A stretch of DNA of 56,682 nucleotides from Oscillospiraceae bacterium Zagget12 (GTDB taxonomy: Bacteria; Bacillota; Clostridia; UBA1381): assembly GCA_001941225.1 (NCBI GenBank), contig MSHM01000041.1, positions 1-56,682 of the forward strand, written 5' to 3'. Made by a program: the position numbers and the translations under genes. Shown here one piece after another: positions 50,151-56,682 of the stretch (its first letter is position 1; each line of letters opens with the position of its first letter). The notes under the pieces were generated by a model that did not search any database, was not told the DNA's origin, and saw only the letters and a program-made list of their open reading frames with translations.

Positions 50151-50173
50151 TTTTCTTTTCCTCCTTGAAAATT

Positions 50174-50200
50174 TAATATTTATAAATATAATATTTATAA
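50174..50200. repeat. 12-bp direct repeat upstream of the glycine-zipper gene
   Basis: TAATATTTATAA at 50174-50185 and 50189-50200, period 15 bp, just upstream of the ribosome binding site; it may overlap the promoter -10. AT-rich, so chance is possible. Confidence 0.5.
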
Positions 50201-50236
50201 CAAAGTATAGATGTCCGCACCCATATAGATGGGTAT

Positions 50237-50989
50237 TTATTGTTCTGCTGCCTGTGATTGTCTGCCTTTAATTTTATATTGTATTTTTTTCAACTCATCA
50301 ATTTTATTCTTAAAAAATTCCATTTCTTCTTCGGCTGTTTTCATTACCATATATGCACCATTAACCGAGGCTACTTGATCATGATGAATTGTATCTCCGC
50401 AGTAATCTCTGAAAATTCGCAGTTTTTCAACACGTTCAGAGGATATAATACCATTACGCTCAACCCTTTTAATCTTGTTGCTCAAATTATCATTACACGG
50501 ATGTTTGCTGAACGCACTATCATAAAAATTATATATATATTCAACACAAGAACGAATTTTTTGAACAGCATATTCATAATCTTCGGCTTTAAAATCCTGT
50601 TTTGCTCGCATTAAATCATGTTCAGCCTTTTCTTTGTAATTTTCAGCACGATTCATAACAGAGTCTATATGCTCTCTTTTTTCATTGTAGCCGTTTCTGT
50701 CATAGCCATATTTGTCATAGCCGCGAAAGTGATATCCCTCTTTATCATAACCACGAAAGTCATAGCCTTCTTTATCATAACCCTCTTTATCATAGCCGCC
50801 TCTATTATAGCCTTCTTTATTATATCCCTCTTTATCATAGCCGTGTTTGTCATAGCCCTCTTTATTATAACCTTCCTTGTCATAGCCTCTTAGATTATAA
50901 CCATTTCGGTATATCTTTTTACTTGTTACATTTCCGGCAACAGCTGCTGCGGCTGCCGCTATCACCGATAGAATTATTTTGCTTTTCAT
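50237..50989 (-). CDS. Membrane-anchored GYxxx pentapeptide-repeat protein with DUF4145/HEPN-like domain
   Basis: A 250-residue protein of three parts. Residues about 5-22 are an alanine-rich transmembrane or signal segment. Residues 30-104 are fifteen uninterrupted copies of a five-residue repeat beginning GY, most often GYDKE or GYNKE. Residues about 110-240 are helical and resemble the DUF4145 (HEPN superfamily) fold: AEDYEYAVQKIRSCVEYIYNFYD, LSNKIKRVERNGIISSERVEKLRIFRDYCGDTIHHD, with the R-x7-HH end typical of DUF4145. GGAAAG upstream of ATG 50989 supports that start. I know no named family with this architecture. The neighbouring XRE gene is divergent; the glycine-zipper gene is downstream on the same strand. 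Confidence 0.78.
   Translation of the reverse strand: MKSKIILSVIAAAAAAVAGNVTSKKIYRNGYNLRGYDKEGYNKEGYDKHGYDKEGYNKEGYNRGGYDKEGYDKEGYDFRGYDKEGYHFRGYDKYGYDRNGYNEKREHIDSVMNRAENYKEKAEHDLMRAKQDFKAEDYEYAVQKIRSCVEYIYNFYDSAFSKHPCNDNLSNKIKRVERNGIISSERVEKLRIFRDYCGDTIHHDQVASVNGAYMVMKTAEEEMEFFKNKIDELKKIQYKIKGRQSQAAEQ
50678..50902 (-). repeat. Fifteen tandem 15-bp coding repeats
   Basis: The DNA coding residues 30-104 is a tandem array of about fifteen 15-bp units. Third-position changes make units imperfect, but several units share identical stretches, so unit number could vary between strains. Confidence 0.8.
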
Positions 50990-51074
50990 CTTTTTTCTTT
51001 CCTTTCTTTTAAAAATTAATTCTTTATACATTACATATTATAACATAATGCCATATAATATCGCAAGATGTTAT

Positions 51075-51112
51075 TTTAACTTTTTATACAAATCCATTAT
51101 AATAAATTTGTA
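51075..51112 (+). promoter_or_regulatory. Promoter with palindrome over the -10 of the XRE gene
   Basis: TTTAAC (51075-51080), 17-base spacer and TATAAT (51098-51103). TACAAAT (51087-51093) and ATTTGTA (51106-51112) form an inverted repeat centred on the -10 box, consistent with self-repression by the XRE protein. Confidence 0.65.
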
Positions 51113-51135
51113 CAACCATTTAAGGCGGTGATATA

Positions 51136-51477
51136 ATGTCATACACAACCGAAAACATCGGCGAAAGAATTCGCAAATGCCGCAAGGAGCACTTTCTTAC
51201 GCAGGAGCAGCTTTCCGAGATTATTGACATTGCGCCGAATTATCTCGGGCAAATCGAGAACGGCAGACGCGGCGTTAATCTCACAAACCTCGTCAAGATT
51301 GCGAACGCTCTCGGCGTTACCTTTGACTACCTGATGTCGGACGTGAACAGCGCCGCCATTGAGGAATCGGACGACATTAAAAAGCAGTGGCTCGCTTTGA
51401 TTGAAAACCGTTCCCCGAATGAACAGCGGCGTCTAATCAAAATAGTTACGGACTTATCTCATAACATATTTGAATAG
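51136..51477 (+). CDS. XRE-family helix-turn-helix regulator
   Basis: A 113-residue protein with an N-terminal Cro/C1-type helix-turn-helix (about 6-67: IGERIRKCRKEHFLTQEQLSEIIDIAPNYLGQIENGRRGVNLTNLVKIANALGVTFDYL) and a short helical C-terminus (about 80-113, NEQRRLIKIVTDLSHNIF) of the kind seen in small autoregulators. GGCGGTG precedes the ATG. A palindrome spans its own -10 box. It diverges from the GYxxx-repeat gene, with promoters back to back, and could control both. Its terminator follows immediately. Confidence 0.87.
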   Translation: MSYTTENIGERIRKCRKEHFLTQEQLSEIIDIAPNYLGQIENGRRGVNLTNLVKIANALGVTFDYLMSDVNSAAIEESDDIKKQWLALIENRSPNEQRRLIKIVTDLSHNIFE

Positions 51478-51489
51478 CAATTTTCCATG

Positions 51490-51512
51490 CAGCGGCTTTG
51501 CCGCTGTTTTTT
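51490..51512 (+). terminator. Intrinsic terminator of the XRE gene
   Basis: CAGCGGC / GCCGCTG stem with TTT loop and a six-T run, 12 bases after the stop. Confidence 0.88.
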
Positions 51513-51562
51513 CTTCCCTTTTGCGGCATTTTATGTTATAATTATCCCGAGAGGTGATTTAT

Positions 51563-52702
51563 ATGGCGACCTATACCGACATTGATTTTCTCGATTGCGA
51601 GAAAAATATACTGCTTACAAAAAGCTCCGCGGACAATACCGTTTATGTCAAGAAATACATCTCCGCCGACCGCGCCGAAATATATAAATCCATACAGCGC
51701 CGCCGATTTTACGGCGTTCCGCGCGTGATTGACATTTACCCCGAAAATGACTACTTCGTGCTTATCGAGGAATACATCTGCGGCAAGTCGCTCCGTCAAA
51801 TGCTTGACGGCGGCTATGACTTCACGATTGACTTCGTTAAGCGGCTTGTATATTTTCTCTGCAAAACGCTTTCACCCATTCATAAATACGGCATCGTTCA
51901 CCGCGACATCACGGCGGCAAATGTGCTTTATTCCGACAGCGGAGAGTTTTACCTTACCGACTTCGGCAACGCGCGTATACACAAGCAAAACCAATCAACC
52001 GACACCGAGTTTATCGGAACACAGGATTACGCGGCGCCGGAGCAGTTCGGTTTCGGTCAGTCCGACAGGCGCACCGATATTTACGCGATAGGAGTGCTTA
52101 TGAACGTGCTGCTCACGGGCGGAAAATTTCCGACGGAGCAGAAATACCGCGGCTCGCTCTCAAGAGTTATAAAGCGCTGCACGGCGGTTAAGCCGCGTGA
52201 CAGATACGCAAGCGTTTCGCGCCTTAGGCGCGGAACGCTTGCCGCGTCGCACAAGGTTCTTTTGAGCGTCACTTGCGCCCTGCTTTGCCTTGCGGCGCTT
52301 ACGGCGTACTGCGTTGCCGTGTCAACTTCCGCCGACCGATATTCATACACCGCAAAACCGATTGAAACATCGTCGCCCGCCGAAAAGGCGTACAGGCGCT
52401 GGAGCGATATTGAAAACCTCATTGCCGACGGTGAATATGCCGAGGCGCAGCAGCGGCTCGATGCGGCTGTCGCCGATGGACTGACAGGGTACAACATATA
52501 TATACTCTACTCCGCAAACTACGAGGCGCAGGGAATGTATGACAATGCCGTCACCGTCCTTATCGACTACATCAACGATATATACGGCACGGAAAACCTT
52601 GTCGAGTCAAGCCCGATATATATTCGGCTCGAATATCTTTACCCGAATTGCTCCGATGGGGTAAAGCAGGAAATCGACAAAATTTTTCAACCGCTGAATT
52701 AA
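51563..52702 (+). CDS. Transmembrane Ser/Thr protein kinase-like protein
   Basis: A 379-residue protein. Residues about 15-225 are a Hanks-type kinase domain: VYVKKY (ATP-lysine at residue 30 or 31), catalytic loop HRDITAANVL (Asp115, Asn120), DFG at 133-135, and GTQDYAAPEQF with TDIYAIGVLMNVLLTGG. The glycine-rich loop is degenerate (LTKSSADNTVYV), so ATP binding may be altered. A single transmembrane helix (about 230-250, VLLSVTCALLCLAALTAYCVA) leads to an external part of about 125 residues with TPR-like helices (EYAEAQQRLDAAVADG, YSANYEAQGMYDNAVTVL). No PASTA domains. GAGAGGTG precedes the ATG 51563. No phosphatase or FHA partner is nearby. Confidence 0.9.
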   Translation: MATYTDIDFLDCEKNILLTKSSADNTVYVKKYISADRAEIYKSIQRRRFYGVPRVIDIYPENDYFVLIEEYICGKSLRQMLDGGYDFTIDFVKRLVYFLCKTLSPIHKYGIVHRDITAANVLYSDSGEFYLTDFGNARIHKQNQSTDTEFIGTQDYAAPEQFGFGQSDRRTDIYAIGVLMNVLLTGGKFPTEQKYRGSLSRVIKRCTAVKPRDRYASVSRLRRGTLAASHKVLLSVTCALLCLAALTAYCVAVSTSADRYSYTAKPIETSSPAEKAYRRWSDIENLIADGEYAEAQQRLDAAVADGLTGYNIYILYSANYEAQGMYDNAVTVLIDYINDIYGTENLVESSPIYIRLEYLYPNCSDGVKQEIDKIFQPLN

Positions 52703-52764
52703 GTATACCACATTTTTCTTCGCCAATCTCGGACCGATAGTGATAGATGAAAATAATTTTGCAC

Positions 52765-52808
52765 AAAAAAATGTAGACAAGACCGCATAGGTTTTGTCTA
52801 CATTTTTT
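52765..52808. terminator. Bidirectional terminator between kinase and EamA genes
   Basis: AAAATGTAGACAA / TTGTCTACATTTT stem with 13-base loop and T-runs on both strands; the minus-strand EamA stop lies 7 bases beyond it. Confidence 0.88.
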
Positions 52809-52814
52809 GATATT

Positions 52815-53744
52815 TTATTCCTTTTCCCTATTAACCATAAAAATACCGACGGACACAAGCGCGAGCGCGATTATGCCGCGGACGCCGAACGCCTGGTTTT
52901 TTTCGCCGAGGAATATCGCGGACAATATAACGCCGAATATCGGATTTGTAAACCCGAATACCGCGACCTTGGCAACGGGATTATATTTCAGAAGTATTCC
53001 CCACACGGTGTACGCCACCGATGAAATCATTGCGAGATACAAAAGCAGAGCCGAGGAGGAAAGCGTAAATCCCGAAATTCTCCCGCCCGCGATAAAAGCC
53101 GCAATGCACATCACCGCGCCGCCGAGGAAAAATTGATAACCGCTCATCATAACGGGATTTTCGTTCTGCGAATATTTCTTTATAAGTACCGAGGAAAGCG
53201 CGTATGCCGAGGCGGAAATGATTATCGCGCCCTCTCCCGCGAATGTGAAGCTGAGGTCAATGCCGCCGCTGCCGCCCGTCAGATTTATTGTCACAATGCC
53301 CGCGAACCCCAATATGCACGCAAGCAGCTTAACCCACGTCATCTTTTCACTCTTGAAAATCAGCACGGCAAAGAGTATCGCCAGAAATACGTTTGATCCG
53401 TTTATAATCGCCGCCTTAACGCCCGAGGTGTGCGCGTGACCTATGTAGAAAAAAGTGTATTGCAGAATCGTCTGCACCATTGCCAGCTTGACAATCGGCG
53501 CAAGCGATGTTTTCTTGGGCAAAAGCACCCTTTTGCTTAAAATACTTCCGAATAAAATCGTAAGAATACCCGCGAGAACAAACCGCATACCCGCGAAAAG
53601 TATCTGCGACGCGGTGTCGTTCGACGCTATATTAAATACCTCATAGCCGATTTTTATCGAGGGCGTCGCGCTGCCCCATAAAACGCAGCATAAAATCGCC
53701 AGACCGAATACGACCGGTGTTTTGGTTAATGTTTTACTGTTCAT
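52815..53744 (-). CDS. EamA/DMT family transporter
   Basis: A 309-residue membrane protein with ten predicted helices in two EamA repeats (FGLAILCCVLWGSATPSIKIGY at the start; ASAYALSSVLIKKYSQNENPVMMSGYQFFLGGAVMC for the second half). The end TNPIFGVILSAIFLGEKNQAFGVRGIIALALVSVGIFMVN is typical. The ATG 53744 has GGAGG 6 bases upstream; the longer open frame to 53801 includes the promoter and is discarded. A promoter TTGCCC-17-TAGAAT lies at 53801-53773. It probably exports amino acids or other small metabolites; substrate unknown. Confidence 0.93.
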   Translation of the reverse strand: MNSKTLTKTPVVFGLAILCCVLWGSATPSIKIGYEVFNIASNDTASQILFAGMRFVLAGILTILFGSILSKRVLLPKKTSLAPIVKLAMVQTILQYTFFYIGHAHTSGVKAAIINGSNVFLAILFAVLIFKSEKMTWVKLLACILGFAGIVTINLTGGSGGIDLSFTFAGEGAIIISASAYALSSVLIKKYSQNENPVMMSGYQFFLGGAVMCIAAFIAGGRISGFTLSSSALLLYLAMISSVAYTVWGILLKYNPVAKVAVFGFTNPIFGVILSAIFLGEKNQAFGVRGIIALALVSVGIFMVNREKE

Positions 53745-53772
53745 TTGTAACCTCCTGTATTGTATCGAATAT

Positions 53773-53801
53773 ATTCTACCACAAATACCGCGGCGGGGCA
53801 A
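53773..53801 (-). promoter_or_regulatory. Promoter of the EamA transporter gene
   Basis: Minus strand TTGCCC (53801-53796), 17-base spacer, TAGAAT (53778-53773). The -35 is weaker than usual. Confidence 0.55.
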
Positions 53802-53816
53802 CAGAAAGTTTTACGA

Positions 53817-53845
53817 TTGCTTTTATTGTTCGATAGTGATATAAT
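53817..53845 (+). promoter_or_regulatory. Promoter of the GNAT gene
   Basis: TTGCTT (53817-53822), 17-base spacer, TATAAT (53840-53845), about 50 bases upstream of the ATG. Confidence 0.65.
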
Positions 53846-53896
53846 TGAATAATGGGGATTTCCCCTTATTGAAATATTTACAAGGAGGAATTTAAA

Positions 53897-54370
53897 ATGG
53901 AGATTTGCCGTTATCGAGAGCAATACAGGCAGCAGATAATTGACCTAATTTTGCATATTCAAAACGAAGAGGCAAGGATTGCGCTGTCTATCGAGGAGCA
54001 GCCGGATTTGCTTGATATTCCGCTCTGTTATGAAAAGAACGGCGGCGGGTTCTGGACAGCGGTTGAAAATAACGAGGTGATAGGCACATTCGCTTTTATG
54101 AATTACGGCGGCGGAAACGCTGTCTTAAAAAAATTTTTTGTAAGAGAGGATTGGAGAAATAAGAAAATCGGCTTGGCTCTGTATGAAACTGTTATTTCCC
54201 ATTTAAAAGAAAACAACTATAAACTGGCATTGCTTGACACGCCCTCCGTTGCAAAGGCTTCACATCGTTTCTACGAAAAAACGGGATTTAAAAAAATAAC
54301 ACCCGAACAGCTGCCGTTTCATTATGATTACCCCGACAGAGATTCTTATTTATACTTGCTGAAACTGTGA
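53897..54370 (+). CDS. GNAT family N-acetyltransferase
   Basis: A 157-residue acetyltransferase transferring acetyl from acetyl-CoA to an unknown amine. The GNAT core has the acetyl-CoA-binding loop VREDWRNKKIGLALYETVI (like the R/Q-x-x-G-x-G/A motif) around residue 88, the strand FWTAVENNEVIGTFAFMNYG before it, and ALLDTPSVAKASHRFYEKTGFKKI at the C-terminus. AAGGAGG precedes the ATG. It is monocistronic, with a terminator at 54376-54403. Confidence 0.92.
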   Translation: MEICRYREQYRQQIIDLILHIQNEEARIALSIEEQPDLLDIPLCYEKNGGGFWTAVENNEVIGTFAFMNYGGGNAVLKKFFVREDWRNKKIGLALYETVISHLKENNYKLALLDTPSVAKASHRFYEKTGFKKITPEQLPFHYDYPDRDSYLYLLKL

Positions 54371-54375
54371 TTTTG

Positions 54376-54403
54376 GAGCAATCAAAACAGATTGCTCTTT
54401 TTT
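54376..54403 (+). terminator. Intrinsic terminator of the GNAT gene
   Basis: GAGCAATC / GATTGCTC stem with loop AAAACA and a six-T run, 5 bases after the stop. Confidence 0.9.
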
Positions 54404-54452
54404 GATGCGCAAAATTTGTATTTACGGGTATATTAAAACTACAAATACCCAC

Positions 54453-54481
54453 TTGACATATACCCCCATAGGGTATATAAT
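54453..54481 (+). promoter_or_regulatory. csoR-copA promoter with CsoR operator in its spacer
   Basis: Consensus TTGACA (54453-54458) and TATAAT (54476-54481), exactly 17 bases apart. The spacer contains TATACCCCCATAGGGTATA (54459-54477), a GC-centred inverted repeat of the type bound by CsoR proteins. A GGGTATA half-site (54426-54432) lies further upstream. Binding would block RNA polymerase until copper is present. Confidence 0.85.
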
Positions 54482-54512
54482 GAATACAAAAGAGTTTAAG
54501 GAGGTACGAATA

Positions 54513-54815
54513 ATGGAAAACGAATGCTGCTGCGGCAAAAAAACAAAGGAGCGGTCGCCGGAGGAATACCAAAAGCTGATTCACCGCTTAAACCGAATTG
54601 AGGGTCAAATCGGCGGACTGAAAAGAATGGTCGAAAAAAACGCGTACTGCACCGATATTCTGATACAATCATCGGCGGCAACCGCCGCGTTAAACGCTTT
54701 TAATAAAGAACTGCTTGCCAACCACATTCGCACCTGCGTTGCGGATGGGATTCGCGGCGGCGACAACGAGGTTATAGACGAGCTTGTCGGCATTGTGCAA
54801 AGACTTATGAAATAA
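54513..54815 (+). CDS. csoR: Copper-sensing repressor CsoR
   Basis: A 100-residue all-helical repressor of the CsoR/RcnR family. Cu(I) ligands are Cys46, His71 and Cys75, with the same spacing (25 and 4) as in the studied Mycobacterium CsoR. The RIEGQIGGLKRMVE block is the family's basic DNA-binding surface. The N-terminus carries an extra CCCGKK cluster that might add metal or redox sites. AAGGAGGTACG precedes the ATG 54513; a longer open frame from 54402 is not supported. It is 12 bases upstream of copA in the same operon. Confidence 0.96.
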   Translation: MENECCCGKKTKERSPEEYQKLIHRLNRIEGQIGGLKRMVEKNAYCTDILIQSSAATAALNAFNKELLANHIRTCVADGIRGGDNEVIDELVGIVQRLMK

Positions 54816-54827
54816 GGAGGTTTTTAT

Positions 54828-56682
54828 ATGGAACAATATACTGTAACCGGTATGAGCTGCGCCGCCTGCTCCGCAAGAGTTGAAAAGGCTGTCGGCAAGG
54901 TGCCGGGCGTAACCGCCTGCTCTGTGAGCCTTTTGACAAATTCTATGGGCGTGGAGGGAACCGCCTCTCCGCAGGATATAATCTCGGCAGTGACGGCGGC
55001 GGGATACGGCGCGGCGCTAAAGGGCGCGGATGCTCAAAAATCTACACAGGGCGCGGACGAGGAGGCTCTTAAAGACCGCGAAACGCCGCTTTTAAAAAAG
55101 CGTCTGATTGCCTCAATCGGATTTCTGCTTGTTTTGATGTACTTTTCCATGGGGCATATGATGTGGGGCTTGCCCGTTCCGGTATGGTTTGAGGGCAACC
55201 ACGTTGCAATGGGATTGGTTCAGCTGCTTTTGGCAACGATAGTTATGATAATCAATCAAAAGTTTTTTATCAGCGGCGTAAAGGGACTGATAAACCGTTC
55301 TCCGAATATGGATACGCTTGTCGCGCTTGGCTCCTTCGCGTCCTACGCGTGGAGCGTTTTCGCGCTGTTTATGATGACGGACGCCGTTGTAAATGGCAAC
55401 CATGAGCTTGTTATGACCTATATGGACGAATTCTATTTTGAATCGGCGGCAATGATACTGACGCTGATTACGGTCGGAAAAATGCTGGAGGCGCGTTCAA
55501 AAGGAAAAACAACGGACGCGCTTAAAAGCCTGATGAAACTCGCTCCTAAGCAAGCCGTAATTTTGCGTGACGGCGCGGAGGTAACCGTGCCGATTGAGCA
55601 GGTTAAAAAAGGCGATATTTTTGTGGTAAGACCGGGAGAAAATATACCGGTTGACGGCGTAATTATCGAAGGCTCAAGCGCGGTAAACGAATCCGCCCTG
55701 ACGGGTGAAAGCATACCGAGGGATATGGCGGAGGGCGATACGGTGTCCGCCGCGACCGTAAATCAATCCGGCTTTATCAAGTGCGAGGCTACGCGCGTAG
55801 GCGAGGACACAACTCTTTCGCAAATAATAAAAATGGTCAGCGATGCGGCGGCGACAAAGGCGCCCATAGCAAAAATCGCCGACCGTGTTTCGGGCGTGTT
55901 TGTCCCGACTGTAATAATCATAGCAATCATAGCCGTTATCGTGTGGACGCTTTGCGGCGCGGACTTCGGTTACGCGCTCGCGAGAGGTATTTCCGTGCTT
56001 GTTATTTCCTGCCCGTGCGCGTTGGGACTTGCCACTCCCGTTGCGATAATGGTCGGAAACGGAATGGGCGCGAAAAACGGTATTCTGTTTAAGACCGCCG
56101 TTTCTTTGGAGAAGGCGGGCAAGACGCAAATTGTTGTTTTGGATAAAACCGGAACAATCACCGCCGGCGAGCCGCGCGTCACGGATATGATTCCCGCGCA
56201 CGGTTTCAGCGAAGATGAGCTGCTCGATACGGCTTACGCGTTGGAGGCGAAAAGCGAACACCCTCTTGCAAAGGCAATACTCTCAACGGCGCTTGAAAAA
56301 GGTCTTACCGCCGGCGAGGTTTCGGACTTCCGCGCGCTTGCCGGCAACGGGCTTTCCGCTGTCAAGAACGGAGAAACGCTTGTAGGCGGCAGTATGAAAT
56401 TCATCTCCGAAAAAGTTAGCGTGCCGCCGGAGATGAGGGAAAAAGCGGAGGAGCTTGCGGAAAACGGAAAAACTCCACTGCTCTTTGCAAAAGGAAACGC
56501 CTTGATGGGCATTATCGCCGTTGCGGACACAATCAAAGAGGACAGTCCGCGCGCCGTGCGTGAATTGCGGGATATGGGAATACGCTCTGTAATGCTTACC
56601 GGCGATAACGAAAGAACCGCGCGCGCTATCGGCTCTCAGGCGGGAGTGGATAAGGTCATCGCGGGCGTGCTGCCGGACGGCA
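54828..56682 (+). CDS. copA: Copper-exporting P1B-type ATPase, 3' end cut by window
   Basis: CopA pumps Cu(I) out of the cell using ATP. The window holds the first 618 codons of a protein usually 720-820 long, read from the ATG after AAGGAGG. One N-terminal heavy-metal-associated domain has GMSCAACSAR (Cys11, Cys14). Transmembrane segments begin near residue 90. The actuator loop has LTGES, the ion-binding motif is SCPCALGLATP (Cys395, Cys397), and the phosphorylated aspartate is Asp439 in DKTGTIT. The HP motif (SEHPLAKAI) and GDNERTA of the P-domain are present. It lies 12 bases after csoR under the shared CsoR-type operator. Confidence 0.96.
   Translation, partial: MEQYTVTGMSCAACSARVEKAVGKVPGVTACSVSLLTNSMGVEGTASPQDIISAVTAAGYGAALKGADAQKSTQGADEEALKDRETPLLKKRLIASIGFLLVLMYFSMGHMMWGLPVPVWFEGNHVAMGLVQLLLATIVMIINQKFFISGVKGLINRSPNMDTLVALGSFASYAWSVFALFMMTDAVVNGNHELVMTYMDEFYFESAAMILTLITVGKMLEARSKGKTTDALKSLMKLAPKQAVILRDGAEVTVPIEQVKKGDIFVVRPGENIPVDGVIIEGSSAVNESALTGESIPRDMAEGDTVSAATVNQSGFIKCEATRVGEDTTLSQIIKMVSDAAATKAPIAKIADRVSGVFVPTVIIIAIIAVIVWTLCGADFGYALARGISVLVISCPCALGLATPVAIMVGNGMGAKNGILFKTAVSLEKAGKTQIVVLDKTGTITAGEPRVTDMIPAHGFSEDELLDTAYALEAKSEHPLAKAILSTALEKGLTAGEVSDFRALAGNGLSAVKNGETLVGGSMKFISEKVSVPPEMREKAEELAENGKTPLLFAKGNALMGIIAVADTIKEDSPRAVRELRDMGIRSVMLTGDNERTARAIGSQAGVDKVIAGVLPDG

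Noticed and set aside
50618-50893. 91-residue plus-strand hydrophobic frame (FIITTKVIAFFII type)
   Set aside because: It is the reverse reading of the 15-bp GYxxx repeats on the minus strand.
54402-54512. N-terminal extension of CsoR from 54402
   Set aside because: It would start upstream of the promoter and operator, so it could not be in the transcript.

Overview
The window is a chromosomal segment of a low-to-mid GC Gram-positive bacterium of the Firmicutes, most likely an anaerobic, possibly gut-associated member of the Clostridia. The evidence is strong AGGAGG-type ribosome binding sites with frequent GTG and TTG starts, many TTGACA-17-TATAAT promoters, ferredoxin-linked proteins (DUF362, a 4Fe-4S aldo/keto reductase), a K+-dependent membrane pyrophosphatase, a dockerin-bearing beta-helix protein, GH112 phosphorylase and stalk-domain proteins. 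I see no rRNA, tRNA, CRISPR array, prophage or transposase. Both edges cut genes: rsmG on the left and copA on the right.

Layout. 1-9.4 kb is a run of minus-strand housekeeping genes: rsmG (partial) and glmM from their own promoter, then DUF362, trmL, degV, archaeal-type phosphoglycerate mutase, AI-2E transporter, metG and an XRE regulator reading leftward. 9.7-16.5 kb holds a two-OB-fold SSB (plus) and minus-strand GH112 phosphorylase, mntP-gdpD, a stalk-domain protein and CapA. 16.7-21.1 kb (plus) is hppA and DUF5662-cls. 21.1-26.5 kb (minus) is an ABC importer (ABC_sub_bind family) behind a short leader with a terminator-like hairpin, then a DHHW/MBOAT polysaccharide O-acetylation pair. 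26.6-32.6 kb has YesL-like-mnmG-AKR (minus), divergent from an RluA pseudouridine synthase, whose 3' end overlaps a convergent diglucosyl-lipid-type glycosyltransferase gene.

32.7-37.6 kb is the most unusual part at nucleic-acid level: a MATE gene, a multi-hairpin element of about 154 bp, a large beta-helix/dockerin surface protein, and upstream of it a leader that looks like a riboswitch or attenuator (114-nt nested hairpin, then an intrinsic terminator with a possible competing pairing). Dispersed palindromes ending in CCCCTACG flank this block. 37.6-43.8 kb is a purine cluster (purC, purB, purA) with a stalk-domain protein inserted between purB and purA and an FkbH-like multidomain protein at the end. 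44-45.5 kb is a VTC polyphosphate-polymerase-like protein with DUF4956. 45.6 kb has a compact promoter-to-terminator unit that could be a small RNA. A YdcZ-type transporter and a PTS EIICBA follow.

48.5-54.4 kb is accessory: an acyltransferase preceded by an overlapping 13-codon leader ORF, a 69-residue glycine-zipper peptide, a membrane protein with fifteen GYxxx pentapeptide repeats fused to a DUF4145/HEPN-like domain, an XRE regulator with a palindrome over its own -10, a transmembrane Ser/Thr kinase-like protein, an EamA transporter and a GNAT acetyltransferase. The window ends in a copper-resistance operon, csoR-copA, with an operator-like palindrome lying exactly between the -35 and -10 boxes.

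All function calls are from reading motifs and overall family resemblance. No database search was run, and the RNA structures are pairings seen by eye, not folded by energy.
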